A DNA stretch of 11,032 nucleotides from Pseudomonadota bacterium (GCA_027619655.1 JAQCHR010000072.1:1-11032); one strand, 5' to 3'; positions 1-7,390 are shown, counted from the first letter of the stretch. Notes: generated from the sequence alone by a model not told the origin. Translations and numbers: made by a program.

Positions 1-47
1 CGGATGAAGGCACATGGATCACATGGCCTGGAATCGACATTTCCGGG

Positions 48-76
48 TGATCCAACCGGCCGGCGCCGCCGTAACA
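48..76 (+). promoter_or_regulatory. ECF sigma-E (RpoE/ChrR-type) promoter of the five-gene operon
   Basis: The -35 element TGATCC is at 48-53 and the -10 element GTAACA at 71-76, separated by exactly 17 nt. This is the layout I recall for the Rhodobacter RpoE (ECF11) singlet-oxygen promoters (TGATCC, then TAAGA-like). The same -35 hexamer, spacer length and leading GTA occur at both other transcription units of this cluster. Transcription would begin near 83, leaving a leader of about 80 nt before the start codon at 165. The spacer contains the palindrome CCGGCCGG. The elements are seen in the sequence; assignment to a sigma-E family factor is inference. Confidence 0.75.
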
Positions 77-164
77 GTGCTGTGTATCACGGATACCGGC
101 ATGACCGTTATTAGTTGCCTGCTACCTGCCGATGGGGACCGAGAAGCGCATGGAACGTCACCGA

Positions 165-1484
165 ATGAATATCGCCGTGATCGGCACCGGCATCGCCGGT
201 ATGTCGGCGGCATGGCTGCTGCAGAAAGTCCATCGCATTACCGTCTATGAAGCGCAGAACCGCATCGGGGGACATTCCCATACCGTGGACGTACTGGGCA
301 GCGTCGGCCCGACCCCCGTCGATACGGGGTTCATTGTCTATAACGAGCGCAACTATCCAAACCTGACCGCGCTGTTCAGCCATCTCGGCGTTCCCACGAA
401 GGACAGCGAAATGTCCTTTTCCGCGTCTCTGGAAGGCGGTGGCCTGGAATACTCGGGGACGGACCTGAACGGGCTGGTCGGACAACGTCTCAATATCGTG
501 CGGCCGCGTTTCTGGCGCATGCTGCGCGACCTAAAGCGGTTTTACCGCGATGCGCCGGCATTCCTGAGGGCAGAGCATCGCGATGAACCAAGCCTTGCCG
601 AATATCTGGCGCGCGAACGATACGGTAGAGATTTCATCGAAGACCACCTGCTGCCCATGGCGGCGGCGATCTGGTCGGCAACATCATCGGAAATGAAGGA
701 ATATCCGGCCAGCGCCTTTATCCGTTTTTTCGTCTCGCACGGATTACTGACCCTGACCGACCGCCCGCAATGGCGGACCGTCGATGGCGGAAGCCGCGAA
801 TATGTAAAGCGCCTTGTCGCGCCCTATGCGGACCGCATTCGCCTGGACGGTGTCCGGGCCATACGGCGCGGCGCCGGCGGTGTCACCATCGAGGATTGCC
901 GGGGGCAGTCGAGTCGCTACGACCATGCCGTGATCGCCACGCATGCCGACGAGGCATTTCGACTGTTGGCGGATCCCGACCCACATGAAGCCGCCCTGCT
1001 GGCCGGCTGGCGGTATACCCGCAACCGTGCGGTGTTGCATCGTGACCCCCGACTGATGCCCAAACGCCGGCGGGTCTGGTCCAGCTGGAACTTCATCGGC
1101 GATTCCAGCAGACCGGATGACAGAAGGGCCTGTGTGACCTACTGGATGAATCGGCTGCAGGACCTGCCTGCGGATACGCCACTGTTCGTGACGCTGAACC
1201 CGGTTCGTGAGCCTGCCCCGGGGACGCTTATCCGGGAATTCGACTACGACCACCCCCGCTTCGACAGCGCCGCCGTCGCCATCCAGAAGAAACTCTGGTC
1301 ACTGCAGGGAAATCGCCGTACCTGGTTCTGCGGCAGCTACTTCGGATACGGGTTCCATGAGGACGCGCTGCAATCGGGTCTTGCCGTGGCGGAACAACTG
1401 GGCGGAATCCGTCGGCCCTGGTCCGTGGATGGGGAAAGCAGCAGGATACATCTGGCGCCCGAAAATTCCGGATTGGCCGCGTGA
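165..1484 (+). CDS. FAD-dependent amine-oxidase-fold protein (COG2907), UfaD-like fatty acid desaturase
   Basis: A 439-residue flavoprotein with an N-terminal Rossmann FAD motif, GTGIAG at residues 7-12, with Glu29 (VYEA) placed to bind the adenosine ribose. RIGGHSHTV at 33-41 and DTGFIVYNERNYPNL further on are typical of the COG2907 NAD/FAD-binding family. Two upstream in-frame ATGs (132, 150) exist, but 165 puts the Rossmann strand right at the N-terminus, as in the family; its ribosome-binding site is weak (GGAAC about 10 nt upstream). It is first in the operon, and its stop overlaps the next start by 4 nt. From memory, the Rhodobacter relative UfaD desaturates 11-methyl-octadecenoyl phospholipid chains to a methylated diene in furan fatty acid synthesis. 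Family and fold are firm; substrate is inferred from family and neighbours. Confidence 0.88.
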   Translation: MNIAVIGTGIAGMSAAWLLQKVHRITVYEAQNRIGGHSHTVDVLGSVGPTPVDTGFIVYNERNYPNLTALFSHLGVPTKDSEMSFSASLEGGGLEYSGTDLNGLVGQRLNIVRPRFWRMLRDLKRFYRDAPAFLRAEHRDEPSLAEYLARERYGRDFIEDHLLPMAAAIWSATSSEMKEYPASAFIRFFVSHGLLTLTDRPQWRTVDGGSREYVKRLVAPYADRIRLDGVRAIRRGAGGVTIEDCRGQSSRYDHAVIATHADEAFRLLADPDPHEAALLAGWRYTRNRAVLHRDPRLMPKRRRVWSSWNFIGDSSRPDDRRACVTYWMNRLQDLPADTPLFVTLNPVREPAPGTLIREFDYDHPRFDSAAVAIQKKLWSLQGNRRTWFCGSYFGYGFHEDALQSGLAVAEQLGGIRRPWSVDGESSRIHLAPENSGLAA

Positions 1485-2266
1485 TGCCCCAATCGGCAAT
1501 CTATCGCGGCGATGTCGTCCATGACCGGCGGCGGCCAGAACGACACCGGCTGCGATATGCGGTTTTCTACCTGCTTCTCGATCTCGACGAATTGCCGCTT
1601 CTCGACCAGCGCTATCGTCTGTTCGGTTACAATCGTCGGGCGGCCCTTTCGTTCCATGATTCCGATCATGGCCCCGCCGACGGCAGCGCGCTTCGGCCCT
1701 GGATCGACGACCGGCTCCGGGACGCGGGAATTGCGCCGGATGGCGGCCCCGTCCGGCTGCTCTGCTTCCCGCGGGTGTTCGGATACGTCTTCAATCCCCT
1801 GAGCGTCTATTTCTGTTACCGCCAGGATGGAGATTTGTCGGCCATCCTTTACGAAGTATGCAATACCCACGGTGAACGGCATACCTATGTGATCCCTGCC
1901 CCGGACCGGCCGCGGGCCGTCATCCGGCAGCACTGCGAGAAATCGCTCTATGTCTCGCCCTTCATCGGCATGGATGCAATGTATCATTTCCGGGTTTTAC
2001 CCCCCGGTGACGACGTCAGGGTCGCGATCCGCGAAGAAGACGGCGACGGCTTGATCCTCGCAGCCGCCTTCAGCGGCCATCGCGTCGAACTGGACGGCAA
2101 GTCGCTGGCGCGAAGTCTCGCCGACTTTCCTTTCATGACGCTGAAGGTCATGGCCGCGATTCACTGGGAAGCCCTGCGGATGCTGCTCAAGGGATTCCGT
2201 GTATTTCGCCACAAGACTGCCGCCGCGCCCGTACAGAGCAGCGTCGGCACCGTAACGCATCCCTAG
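1484..2266 (+). CDS. DUF1365 family protein (COG3496), UfaO-like
   Basis: A 260-residue protein with the hallmarks of DUF1365: a basic N-terminal stretch RHRLRYAVFYLLLDLDEL at about residues 22-39, PRVFGYVFNPLSVYFCY in the middle, NTHGERHTYVI, and KSLYVSPFIGMDAMYHF. The ATG at 1484 overlaps the preceding TGA (ATGA), so translation is probably coupled; a GTG at 1481 is the only close alternative and there is no clear Shine-Dalgarno. From memory, the Rhodobacter relative (RSP1090, named UfaO) is needed to insert an oxygen atom from O2 into the methylated diene to make the furan ring, but no catalytic mechanism is known. I see no signal peptide or classical metal- or flavin-binding motif. Family assignment is secure; the furan role is inferred from homology and operon position. 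Confidence 0.88.
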   Translation: MPQSAIYRGDVVHDRRRPERHRLRYAVFYLLLDLDELPLLDQRYRLFGYNRRAALSFHDSDHGPADGSALRPWIDDRLRDAGIAPDGGPVRLLCFPRVFGYVFNPLSVYFCYRQDGDLSAILYEVCNTHGERHTYVIPAPDRPRAVIRQHCEKSLYVSPFIGMDAMYHFRVLPPGDDVRVAIREEDGDGLILAAAFSGHRVELDGKSLARSLADFPFMTLKVMAAIHWEALRMLLKGFRVFRHKTAAAPVQSSVGTVTHP

Positions 2267-2284
2267 ATTTCCGGAACGAACATC

Positions 2285-3517
2285 ATGGATAACCCATTGT
2301 CACAGACAGATTCACATGTCCGCGCAGCAACGGAAGCCATCCGGCCCGGGCTGCTGGAACGCCTCCTCCTGCGTTGCCTGGAGCGCCTGACCGTTGGCCG
2401 GTTGACCATCGATCTCCCGTCGGGGCTGCACCGGACATTCGGCGATTCCGACGGTACACCACGCGCCGCGATCAAAATCCACGATATCCGCACGATATTC
2501 CGCATGATGATTTCCGGCGATATCGGCCTGGCGGAAGGGTATATGCGCGGCGAATGGGAAACGCCTGACCTGACCGCGCTGCTCCTGCTGGGGTCCCGCA
2601 ATATGGAGTCTCTTTCGGGGGCCGTATCGGAAAACCCGGTCGTCACGGCTCTGAACCGTATCCGCCATGCACGCCGCGCCAATACAAGGCGTGGCAGCCG
2701 CCGGAACATTGCCGCCCATTACGACCTCGGCAATGACTTCTACGGATGCTGGCTTGATTCCGGCATGGCCTATTCGTCCGCATTGTTCGAAGCCCCGGAC
2801 GAAACACTGGCTGTTGCGCAGCGCCGCAAGTTTCTCCGGCTTGCTGAAATGCTGGACCTGCAGCCGGGCGACAGCATTCTCGAAATCGGCTGTGGCTGGG
2901 GCGGGTTCGCCGAGCTTGCCGCGTCGGAATACGGCTGCACGGTCGTGGGACTCACCCTTTCGCAGGAACAGGCGAAATTTTCCAGGGACCGCATGGTGCG
3001 GGCCGGATTAGCGGGGAAAGTCGATATCCGGATCCAGGACTACCGCGATGTCGTCGGGCAGTTCGACAAGATCGTCTCCGTCGAAATGTTCGAGGCTGTC
3101 GGCCAGGAGAACTGGGGCACCTATTTCAGCGTCCTCGACCGTTGTCTGAAACCCGGGGGGCGCGCGGCCCTTCAGACCATTACGATCGCGAACAGCAAAT
3201 TCGATTCATACCGGCGAAGCCCGGATTTCATCCAGCGCTATATCTTCCCCGGCGGAATGCTCCCCAGCCCGGAACGCTTCAAGGACGCTGCAGGCAAGGC
3301 CGGCATGCGGATTCACGATTCATTTTTCTTCGGCGCCTCATACGCGGAAACACTGCGCCGATGGAACGAGGCGTTCCGGCAAAACTGGCCGGCGATCGAG
3401 CGCCTGGGTTACGACGAACGGTTCCGGCGGATGTGGCACTATTACCTCTGCTATTGCGAAGCCGGATTCGAGGACGGGCATGTCGATGTCGGGCAGTTCG
3501 TGCTCGGACGGCGATGA
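2285..3517 (+). CDS. CFA-synthase-like SAM-dependent fatty acid methyltransferase (UfaM-like)
   Basis: A 410-residue member of the cyclopropane-fatty-acyl-phospholipid synthase family, which transfers a methyl from SAM to a double bond of membrane phospholipid acyl chains. SAM motif I is EIGCGWGG at residues 200-207. RNIAAHYDLGNDFY precedes the catalytic domain, VSVEMFEAVG lies near residue 270, and RYIFPGGMLPS follows. Compared with the E. coli bicarbonate-binding residues (Cys139, Glu239, His266, Ile268, Tyr317), this protein has Ser165, Glu270, Gln297, Ile299 and Tyr353, so the Cys and His are replaced; the His after Glu239 is also Ala271 here. That fits a methylase making 11-methyl-octadecenoate rather than a cyclopropane. 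It starts 18 nt after the DUF1365 stop with a weak GGAACG ribosome-binding site, and its stop overlaps the transporter start. Family is certain; product is inferred. Confidence 0.9.
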   Translation: MDNPLSQTDSHVRAATEAIRPGLLERLLLRCLERLTVGRLTIDLPSGLHRTFGDSDGTPRAAIKIHDIRTIFRMMISGDIGLAEGYMRGEWETPDLTALLLLGSRNMESLSGAVSENPVVTALNRIRHARRANTRRGSRRNIAAHYDLGNDFYGCWLDSGMAYSSALFEAPDETLAVAQRRKFLRLAEMLDLQPGDSILEIGCGWGGFAELAASEYGCTVVGLTLSQEQAKFSRDRMVRAGLAGKVDIRIQDYRDVVGQFDKIVSVEMFEAVGQENWGTYFSVLDRCLKPGGRAALQTITIANSKFDSYRRSPDFIQRYIFPGGMLPSPERFKDAAGKAGMRIHDSFFFGASYAETLRRWNEAFRQNWPAIERLGYDERFRRMWHYYLCYCEAGFEDGHVDVGQFVLGRR

Positions 3518-4893
3518 CCGTTTCCCGGTCCGGCCGCCTGCGGAATCCGGTGATCATTGCCTATGCGCTTCCGGCTTGCGTCATGGCGCTTCCCACGATA
3601 CCGGTTTTTATCCATCTGCCCGCCCTTTACGGCGTCGAACTGGGATTGGGCCTTGCCACAACAGGGCTGATCCTGCTTGTGGCACGCCTCTTCGATATGG
3701 TCACGGACCCTGTCATCGGTTTGCTGTCCGACCGGTATCCGTTTCGCGGACAGTATCGGAAACCATGGATCGCCGCCGGCGCCGTCATCGCCGGGCTCGG
3801 CATGGTGCAACTGCTCGATCCACCATCATCGGCGGGGAGTCTTCACCTGCTGGGCTGGTCGATCGTCCTGTATGGCGGATGGACACTGATTGCCGTCCCC
3901 TACACGGCCTGGGGGGCGGAACTCAGCGATAATTACAGCGAACGGACACGGATCACCGCCTGGCGCGAAGGCATCGGGCTGCTCGGCCTTGTCGGCGCCG
4001 GTGCGTTGACGGCGGCGGCGACCCGCCTTGGCTGGCCGGAAATGGAATCCGTAAGCCTGCTGGCCTGGGTGGCGGTTATCGCCGGCCTCGTCTGTTTCCC
4101 GTTGCTGGTCTGGTACGTGCCGGAGCCTGAGCGTCACGAAGCAAATCGGTTGTCCCGAGGATGGCGCGACGCGGTATCCGGCGTTCGCAGCCTCGCCCGT
4201 AACCGCCTCTTCGTGCGACTGCTTGGCGCATGGTTTCTGAACGGCCTTGCCAACGGCATTCCCGCGGCACTGTTCTTCATCTACCTCGAACATGCGCTGG
4301 GGGCCGATTCCGCCACCCGGTCGCTCTTTGTGCTGGCCTATTTTGTCGCAGCAATCGCCGCCATTCCCCTTTGGACGGCGGTCAGCGGCCGAATCGGCAA
4401 GCATCGCGCCTGGTGCTGGGCGATGCTTATCGCCTGTGCTGCCTTTGCGACCGTTCCCTGGATTTCCGAGGGTGATTTTTTCGCGTTTGCCGTTGTTTGC
4501 CTCATAACCGGCATGGCGCTGGGGGCGGATCTTTCCCTGCCGCCCGCGCTGCAGGCCGACGTCGTCGATTACGACACGCTGCGGCATGGCGAGCCCCGGG
4601 CCGGCATGCAATTCGCCCTGTGGAGCATGAGCACGAAGCTCGCGCTGGCGGCGGCGGTCGGCCTTGCGCTGCCGGGCGTGGCGGCCGCCGGTTTCGACCC
4701 GGCGGCGCCGACCGAAACCGGAAAAATCGCACTGACCCTGATCTATTCGCTGCTGCCCGCCGTAATAAAGGGTAGCGCCATTTTCCTGATCTGGCGGTTC
4801 CCGCTGACGGAGAAGAAGCAGTCGATCATCCGCCGCGCCATCGACCGGCGTGGCGCGCGGTATCAGCGAAAAATGGAGGCTACCAGACCATGA
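3514..4893 (+). CDS. GPH-family (MelB-like) MFS cation symporter
   Basis: A 459-residue polytopic membrane protein of the glycoside-pentoside-hexuronide:cation symporter branch of the major facilitator superfamily. FDMVTDPVIGLLSDR at residues 60-74 holds the Asp61/Asp65 pair that corresponds to the cation-site aspartates of MelB, followed by the loop RGQYRKPW. YTAWGAELSDNYSERTR at 130-146 and DVVDYDTLRHGEPRAGMQFA starting near 349 are further family signatures. About 12 hydrophobic segments are visible by eye. The reading frame is open upstream to 3142, but that stretch lies over the methyltransferase gene in another frame; the ATG at 3514 overlaps the preceding TGA and places TM1 just after the N-terminus. 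GPH transporters recur beside furan-fatty-acid genes in other proteobacteria, so the cargo may not be a sugar; it is unknown. Confidence 0.9.
   Translation: MTVSRSGRLRNPVIIAYALPACVMALPTIPVFIHLPALYGVELGLGLATTGLILLVARLFDMVTDPVIGLLSDRYPFRGQYRKPWIAAGAVIAGLGMVQLLDPPSSAGSLHLLGWSIVLYGGWTLIAVPYTAWGAELSDNYSERTRITAWREGIGLLGLVGAGALTAAATRLGWPEMESVSLLAWVAVIAGLVCFPLLVWYVPEPERHEANRLSRGWRDAVSGVRSLARNRLFVRLLGAWFLNGLANGIPAALFFIYLEHALGADSATRSLFVLAYFVAAIAAIPLWTAVSGRIGKHRAWCWAMLIACAAFATVPWISEGDFFAFAVVCLITGMALGADLSLPPALQADVVDYDTLRHGEPRAGMQFALWSMSTKLALAAAVGLALPGVAAAGFDPAAPTETGKIALTLIYSLLPAVIKGSAIFLIWRFPLTEKKQSIIRRAIDRRGARYQRKMEATRP
4875..4879 (+). promoter_or_regulatory. Ribosome-binding site of the DUF3833 lipoprotein gene
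   Basis: GGAGG lies 10 nt upstream of the ATG at 4890, inside the last codons of the transporter gene. It is the clearest Shine-Dalgarno in the plus-strand operon and fixes the lipoprotein start at 4890. Confidence 0.7.
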
Positions 4894-5492
4894 AGCTGTT
4901 GGCGGTGCTGTTTGCAGTGTGGCTTTTGAGCGGATGTACGAAAATGGAAACCACCGATTTTGCGGGCGCGGAGCCCCGCCTCATCCTCGAGGAATACTTT
5001 GCCGGGAAGACCCGCGCCTGGGGGCTGTTCGAAGACAGGTTCGGAAATGTCCGGCGCCAGTTCGTCGTGGATATTGATGGAACATGGGACGGCCAGGAAC
5101 TGGTGCTGGATGAGCGTTTCGCCTACAGCGACGGTGAAATCGACCGGAGAATATGGCATATCCGCAAAACCGGCGATCACCGCTATGAAGGCCGTGCCGA
5201 CGACGTGATCGGCGTGGCGCAGGGTATTGCCCACGGCAATGCGCTGAACTGGCGCTACGACATGGACCTGAAGATTAACGGCTTCAATGTCCGGGTTGAT
5301 TTCAACGACTGGATGTTCCTGCAGTCATCCGACGTGATGATCAACCGGGCACGAGTCACCAAATTCGGAATTGAACTGGGCGAGGTAACCCTCGTCTTCA
5401 TGCCGAGCCCGGAAAGGGCGGAAGTCCAATCCTCAAATGGCATTAATGGACAGCGATCCGGCGCCGGATCCACGCCAGTACCGGACCGATAA
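4890..5492 (+). CDS. DUF3833 family lipoprotein
   Basis: A 200-residue protein with a short lipoprotein signal: KL followed by a hydrophobic run and the lipobox LSGC with Cys16 as the lipidated residue. The mature part is a globular, beta-rich domain with EEYFAGKTRAWGLFEDRFG near residues 32-50 and DGTWDGQELVLDE near 63-75, typical of DUF3833. The start overlaps the transporter stop by 4 nt (ATGA) and has a good GGAGG. The last 16 codons run across the 3' end of the convergent NTF2-like gene, giving a hydrophilic tail (GINGQRSGAGSTPVPDR) that is likely unstructured. DUF3833 genes recur in the same ufa-type cluster in gammaproteobacteria; a role in holding or moving modified lipid at the membrane is possible but unproven. 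Family call is good; function unknown. Confidence 0.88.
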   Translation: MKLLAVLFAVWLLSGCTKMETTDFAGAEPRLILEEYFAGKTRAWGLFEDRFGNVRRQFVVDIDGTWDGQELVLDERFAYSDGEIDRRIWHIRKTGDHRYEGRADDVIGVAQGIAHGNALNWRYDMDLKINGFNVRVDFNDWMFLQSSDVMINRARVTKFGIELGEVTLVFMPSPERAEVQSSNGINGQRSGAGSTPVPDR

Positions 5493-5862
5493 CAGGCAGC
5501 TTTTCATAGAGCGCTGTTGCGCCATCCCAGTAATCCGCATGTTCATAAACCAGTCCGTCAGCATTGAAGCGGATGGTGCTCATGCCCGCGAAGGTCCAGT
5601 CCGTTCCCCGTAACCTGCCGGCGAAGGTCCAGCGCATTAGGCAGGAATCGCCGTCGGATGCCATGTGGGAAACGCGTAAAACGACCGGCCCGACACTTTC
5701 GAACATATGCGACAGGACGCGCCGCATGGCGTCGGCGCCGCGCACATCGTTGAAGGGATCCGTGAAACGGACATCGGCCGAGACGTACTCCTCCAGCCGG
5801 TCCAGCGATTCCGGCGTCAGCGTTTCCAGGTAGGTCCGGTAGGCTACGTGATGATCATTCAT
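5443..5862 (-). CDS. NTF2/SnoaL-like protein
   Basis: A 139-residue protein of the nuclear transport factor 2-like (cone-shaped alpha+beta barrel) superfamily. It has the usual N-terminal helix followed by ADVRFTDPFNDVRGADAMRRV at about residues 29-49, and later MRWTFAGRLRGTDWTFAGMSTIRF and the YEHADYWDGATALYEKLPVIG segment that closes the barrel. Such folds act as isomerases, cyclases, hydratases or ligand carriers; nothing here decides which. It is the last gene of the minus-strand operon, its ATG lies 8 nt inside the end of the SDR gene, and the two are probably co-translated. SDR plus NTF2 pairs are constant neighbours of the COG2907/DUF1365/CFA genes in many proteobacteria. Its 3' end overlaps the lipoprotein gene on the other strand by 50 nt. 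Confidence 0.87.
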   Translation of the reverse strand: MNDHHVAYRTYLETLTPESLDRLEEYVSADVRFTDPFNDVRGADAMRRVLSHMFESVGPVVLRVSHMASDGDSCLMRWTFAGRLRGTDWTFAGMSTIRFNADGLVYEHADYWDGATALYEKLPVIGPVLAWIRRRIAVH

Positions 5863-6622
5863 CTCGGACCATACGTCGTGTCAGGGCAAGGAACATCCGG
5901 TCCGGCAGGATGCGCAAGACCTTCATCAGGGCAGCGAACCGCCAGGGAAACGCAATTTCGAAGGCATCGCCGTTCAACCCCCGGATAATGTGATCGACTG
6001 CCTTCTCCGTTGAAATCAGGAAGGGCATCGGAAAATCGTTGCGTCTGGTCAACGGCGTGTCGACGAATCCGGGATTGATCAGGGTCAGGCGAACGCCATG
6101 GCCCTCAAGTTCCGGCCGAAGCGCCTCGCACATGTTGATCAGGGCTGCCTTCGATGCGCCATACGCCGCCGCACCGGGCAATCCGCGGTAGCCGGCAAGG
6201 GAAGCGACCACGGCAACTTGTCCCTTTTTGCGCTCGATGAACCGGGGCAGCAACTGTGACAGTCCGTTGACGGTTCCCATCAGGTTGGTATCCATGAGAT
6301 TGCTGACTGTTTCGACCGAAAAATCGCCAGCGCCCATCGGCGTATGCGTACCCGCATTGAGTATAGCGAGATCAATCGGTCCGCACTGACTGTCGATTTC
6401 GGATACCGTGCGCGCCGTCGCCGCGAGGTCGGTGACATCCAGGGGCATGGCGACTATGCGCGCTGGTGCACACTCGGCGACAAGCGATGCAAGGTCGCCT
6501 TCTGTGCGGGCGCTGACGGCAACGACCCACCCCTCGCTGGCGAGGCGCCGCGCAAGCTCCCGGCCGATTCCCTTTCCCGCACCGGTGATCCATGCGACCC
6601 TGCCTGGCGCGCGGTCACTCAT
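5855..6622 (-). CDS. Short-chain dehydrogenase/reductase (SDR)
   Basis: A 255-residue classical SDR. The cofactor motif TGAGKGIG is at residues 13-20, the NAG motif (ILNAG) at 87-91, and the catalytic set is Asn113, Ser141, Tyr154 and Lys158 (YGASK). SARTE at 37-41 (Arg39) is compatible with NADPH, but I cannot fix the specificity. The frame is open up to 6667, but the ATG at 6622 is preferred because it places the nucleotide-binding strand at the N-terminus, overlaps the upstream TGA by 4 nt (ATGA) and follows a purine-rich AGGCGGAACAGGA. It is the middle gene of a minus-strand operon. Homologous SDRs are members of the Rhodobacter RpoE-ChrR regulon (RSP1087, from memory). The substrate is unknown; a lipid-derived aldehyde or ketone would fit the context. 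Confidence 0.92.
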   Translation of the reverse strand: MSDRAPGRVAWITGAGKGIGRELARRLASEGWVVAVSARTEGDLASLVAECAPARIVAMPLDVTDLAATARTVSEIDSQCGPIDLAILNAGTHTPMGAGDFSVETVSNLMDTNLMGTVNGLSQLLPRFIERKKGQVAVVASLAGYRGLPGAAAYGASKAALINMCEALRPELEGHGVRLTLINPGFVDTPLTRRNDFPMPFLISTEKAVDHIIRGLNGDAFEIAFPWRFAALMKVLRILPDRMFLALTRRMVRDE

Positions 6623-7353
6623 TCCTGTTCCGCCTTGCGAACAGTGCCGCCCTGGCACCGGCGGCATACATACTCGATTATCGACCCGTCGCGCCCGGCA
6701 AAACGCATCTTTACCCAGCGCCCGGCATCATCATACCAGACTTCCGTTTCCAGTTCGCCGGTATAGGCATAACGCGTTGCCATGACCGGACCGCGTTCTG
6801 TTTCGACGTTCTCCCGATCGACCGGTGTGATCCGGACCTCGTTGAACCGGCCTGTCAGTGTATTAAGCACACGGTCCTGTCGGAGTACCGCCGGATTCCA
6901 GTGATCGGTCGGATAAACGGGGCTCCGGGTACTGTACGATTCCCGCTCGCTCTCGATAACGTAGCCCGCCCCCTCGCGAACCGCCTCAAAACTGCTTCTT
7001 GTGCCATCGTCATCCGTGCGCGCCTTCAGGCGCTCAAGCGCCCCGTTGCGCCAGGATGCCGCCGACTCGTAGCGAAACCGGAAAGCCGTGAAAAACAGAA
7101 AATCGATTTTCAGGTCGAAAACACTGAGAACATCCAGTTCATTGCCGTTTTCGGCAAATGTGGTTTTGTGCAAGCCCACCGGTTGCCCGTTCCGCATGAC
7201 ATCGAAACGGATCTCATCGCCATAGATGGCGAGTGGATCGGGCGATTGATCAAGTTCTGCATTGGCAACGGCCAAACCACCCCAGGGGTTCAGGAACAGA
7301 GCCAACACCGTCGATGCAATCACGCGGCGTCGCAAAAGGCGCTGGTTGTTCAT
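6619..7353 (-). CDS. Exported DUF6134-like protein with C-terminal CxxC
   Basis: A 244-residue protein with a Sec signal peptide: basic RLLRRR, a hydrophobic run at 11-21, and a likely cleavage after ANA at residue 32. The mature part is beta-rich and starts with IRFDVMRNGQPVGLHKTTF, the pattern of DUF6134-type periplasmic proteins, continuing with YAYTGELETEVWYDDAGRWVKMRF. At the C-terminus YVCRRCQGG carries a Cys230-x2-Cys233 pair that could bind metal or form a disulfide. GGGAGA lies about 11 nt before the ATG. It is first in the minus-strand operon, with an ECF promoter about 30-60 nt upstream, and its stop overlaps the SDR start. I name the family from pattern memory; function is unknown. 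A periplasmic lipid or redox role would fit the context but is speculation. Confidence 0.82.
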   Translation of the reverse strand: MNNQRLLRRRVIASTVLALFLNPWGGLAVANAELDQSPDPLAIYGDEIRFDVMRNGQPVGLHKTTFAENGNELDVLSVFDLKIDFLFFTAFRFRYESAASWRNGALERLKARTDDDGTRSSFEAVREGAGYVIESERESYSTRSPVYPTDHWNPAVLRQDRVLNTLTGRFNEVRITPVDRENVETERGPVMATRYAYTGELETEVWYDDAGRWVKMRFAGRDGSIIEYVCRRCQGGTVRKAEQE

Positions 7354-7390
7354 CGCAATGACTGGTCTCCCGTATTGTGTACTCCGTGAC

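Noticed and set aside
132..164. Earlier ATG starts (132 and 150) for the FAD protein
   Set aside because: They would add a charged 6-11 residue lead before the Rossmann strand, which normally begins the protein; there is no better ribosome-binding site for them.
3142..3513. In-frame open extension of 124 codons upstream of the GPH transporter
   Set aside because: It lies entirely over the methyltransferase gene in another frame, is Arg/Pro-rich and unlike any transporter N-terminus. The ATG at 3514 with the 4-nt overlap and immediate TM1 is the natural start.
2285..3517. Calling the methyltransferase a plain cyclopropane synthase (cfa)
   Set aside because: Loss of the Cys and His of the bicarbonate site and the COG2907/DUF1365 neighbours favour a methyl-alkene-forming UfaM-type role.
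6592..7389. 265-codon plus-strand open frame antisense to the DUF6134-like gene
   Set aside because: It lacks recognisable motifs and runs against a gene with a signal peptide, ribosome-binding site and operon overlap.
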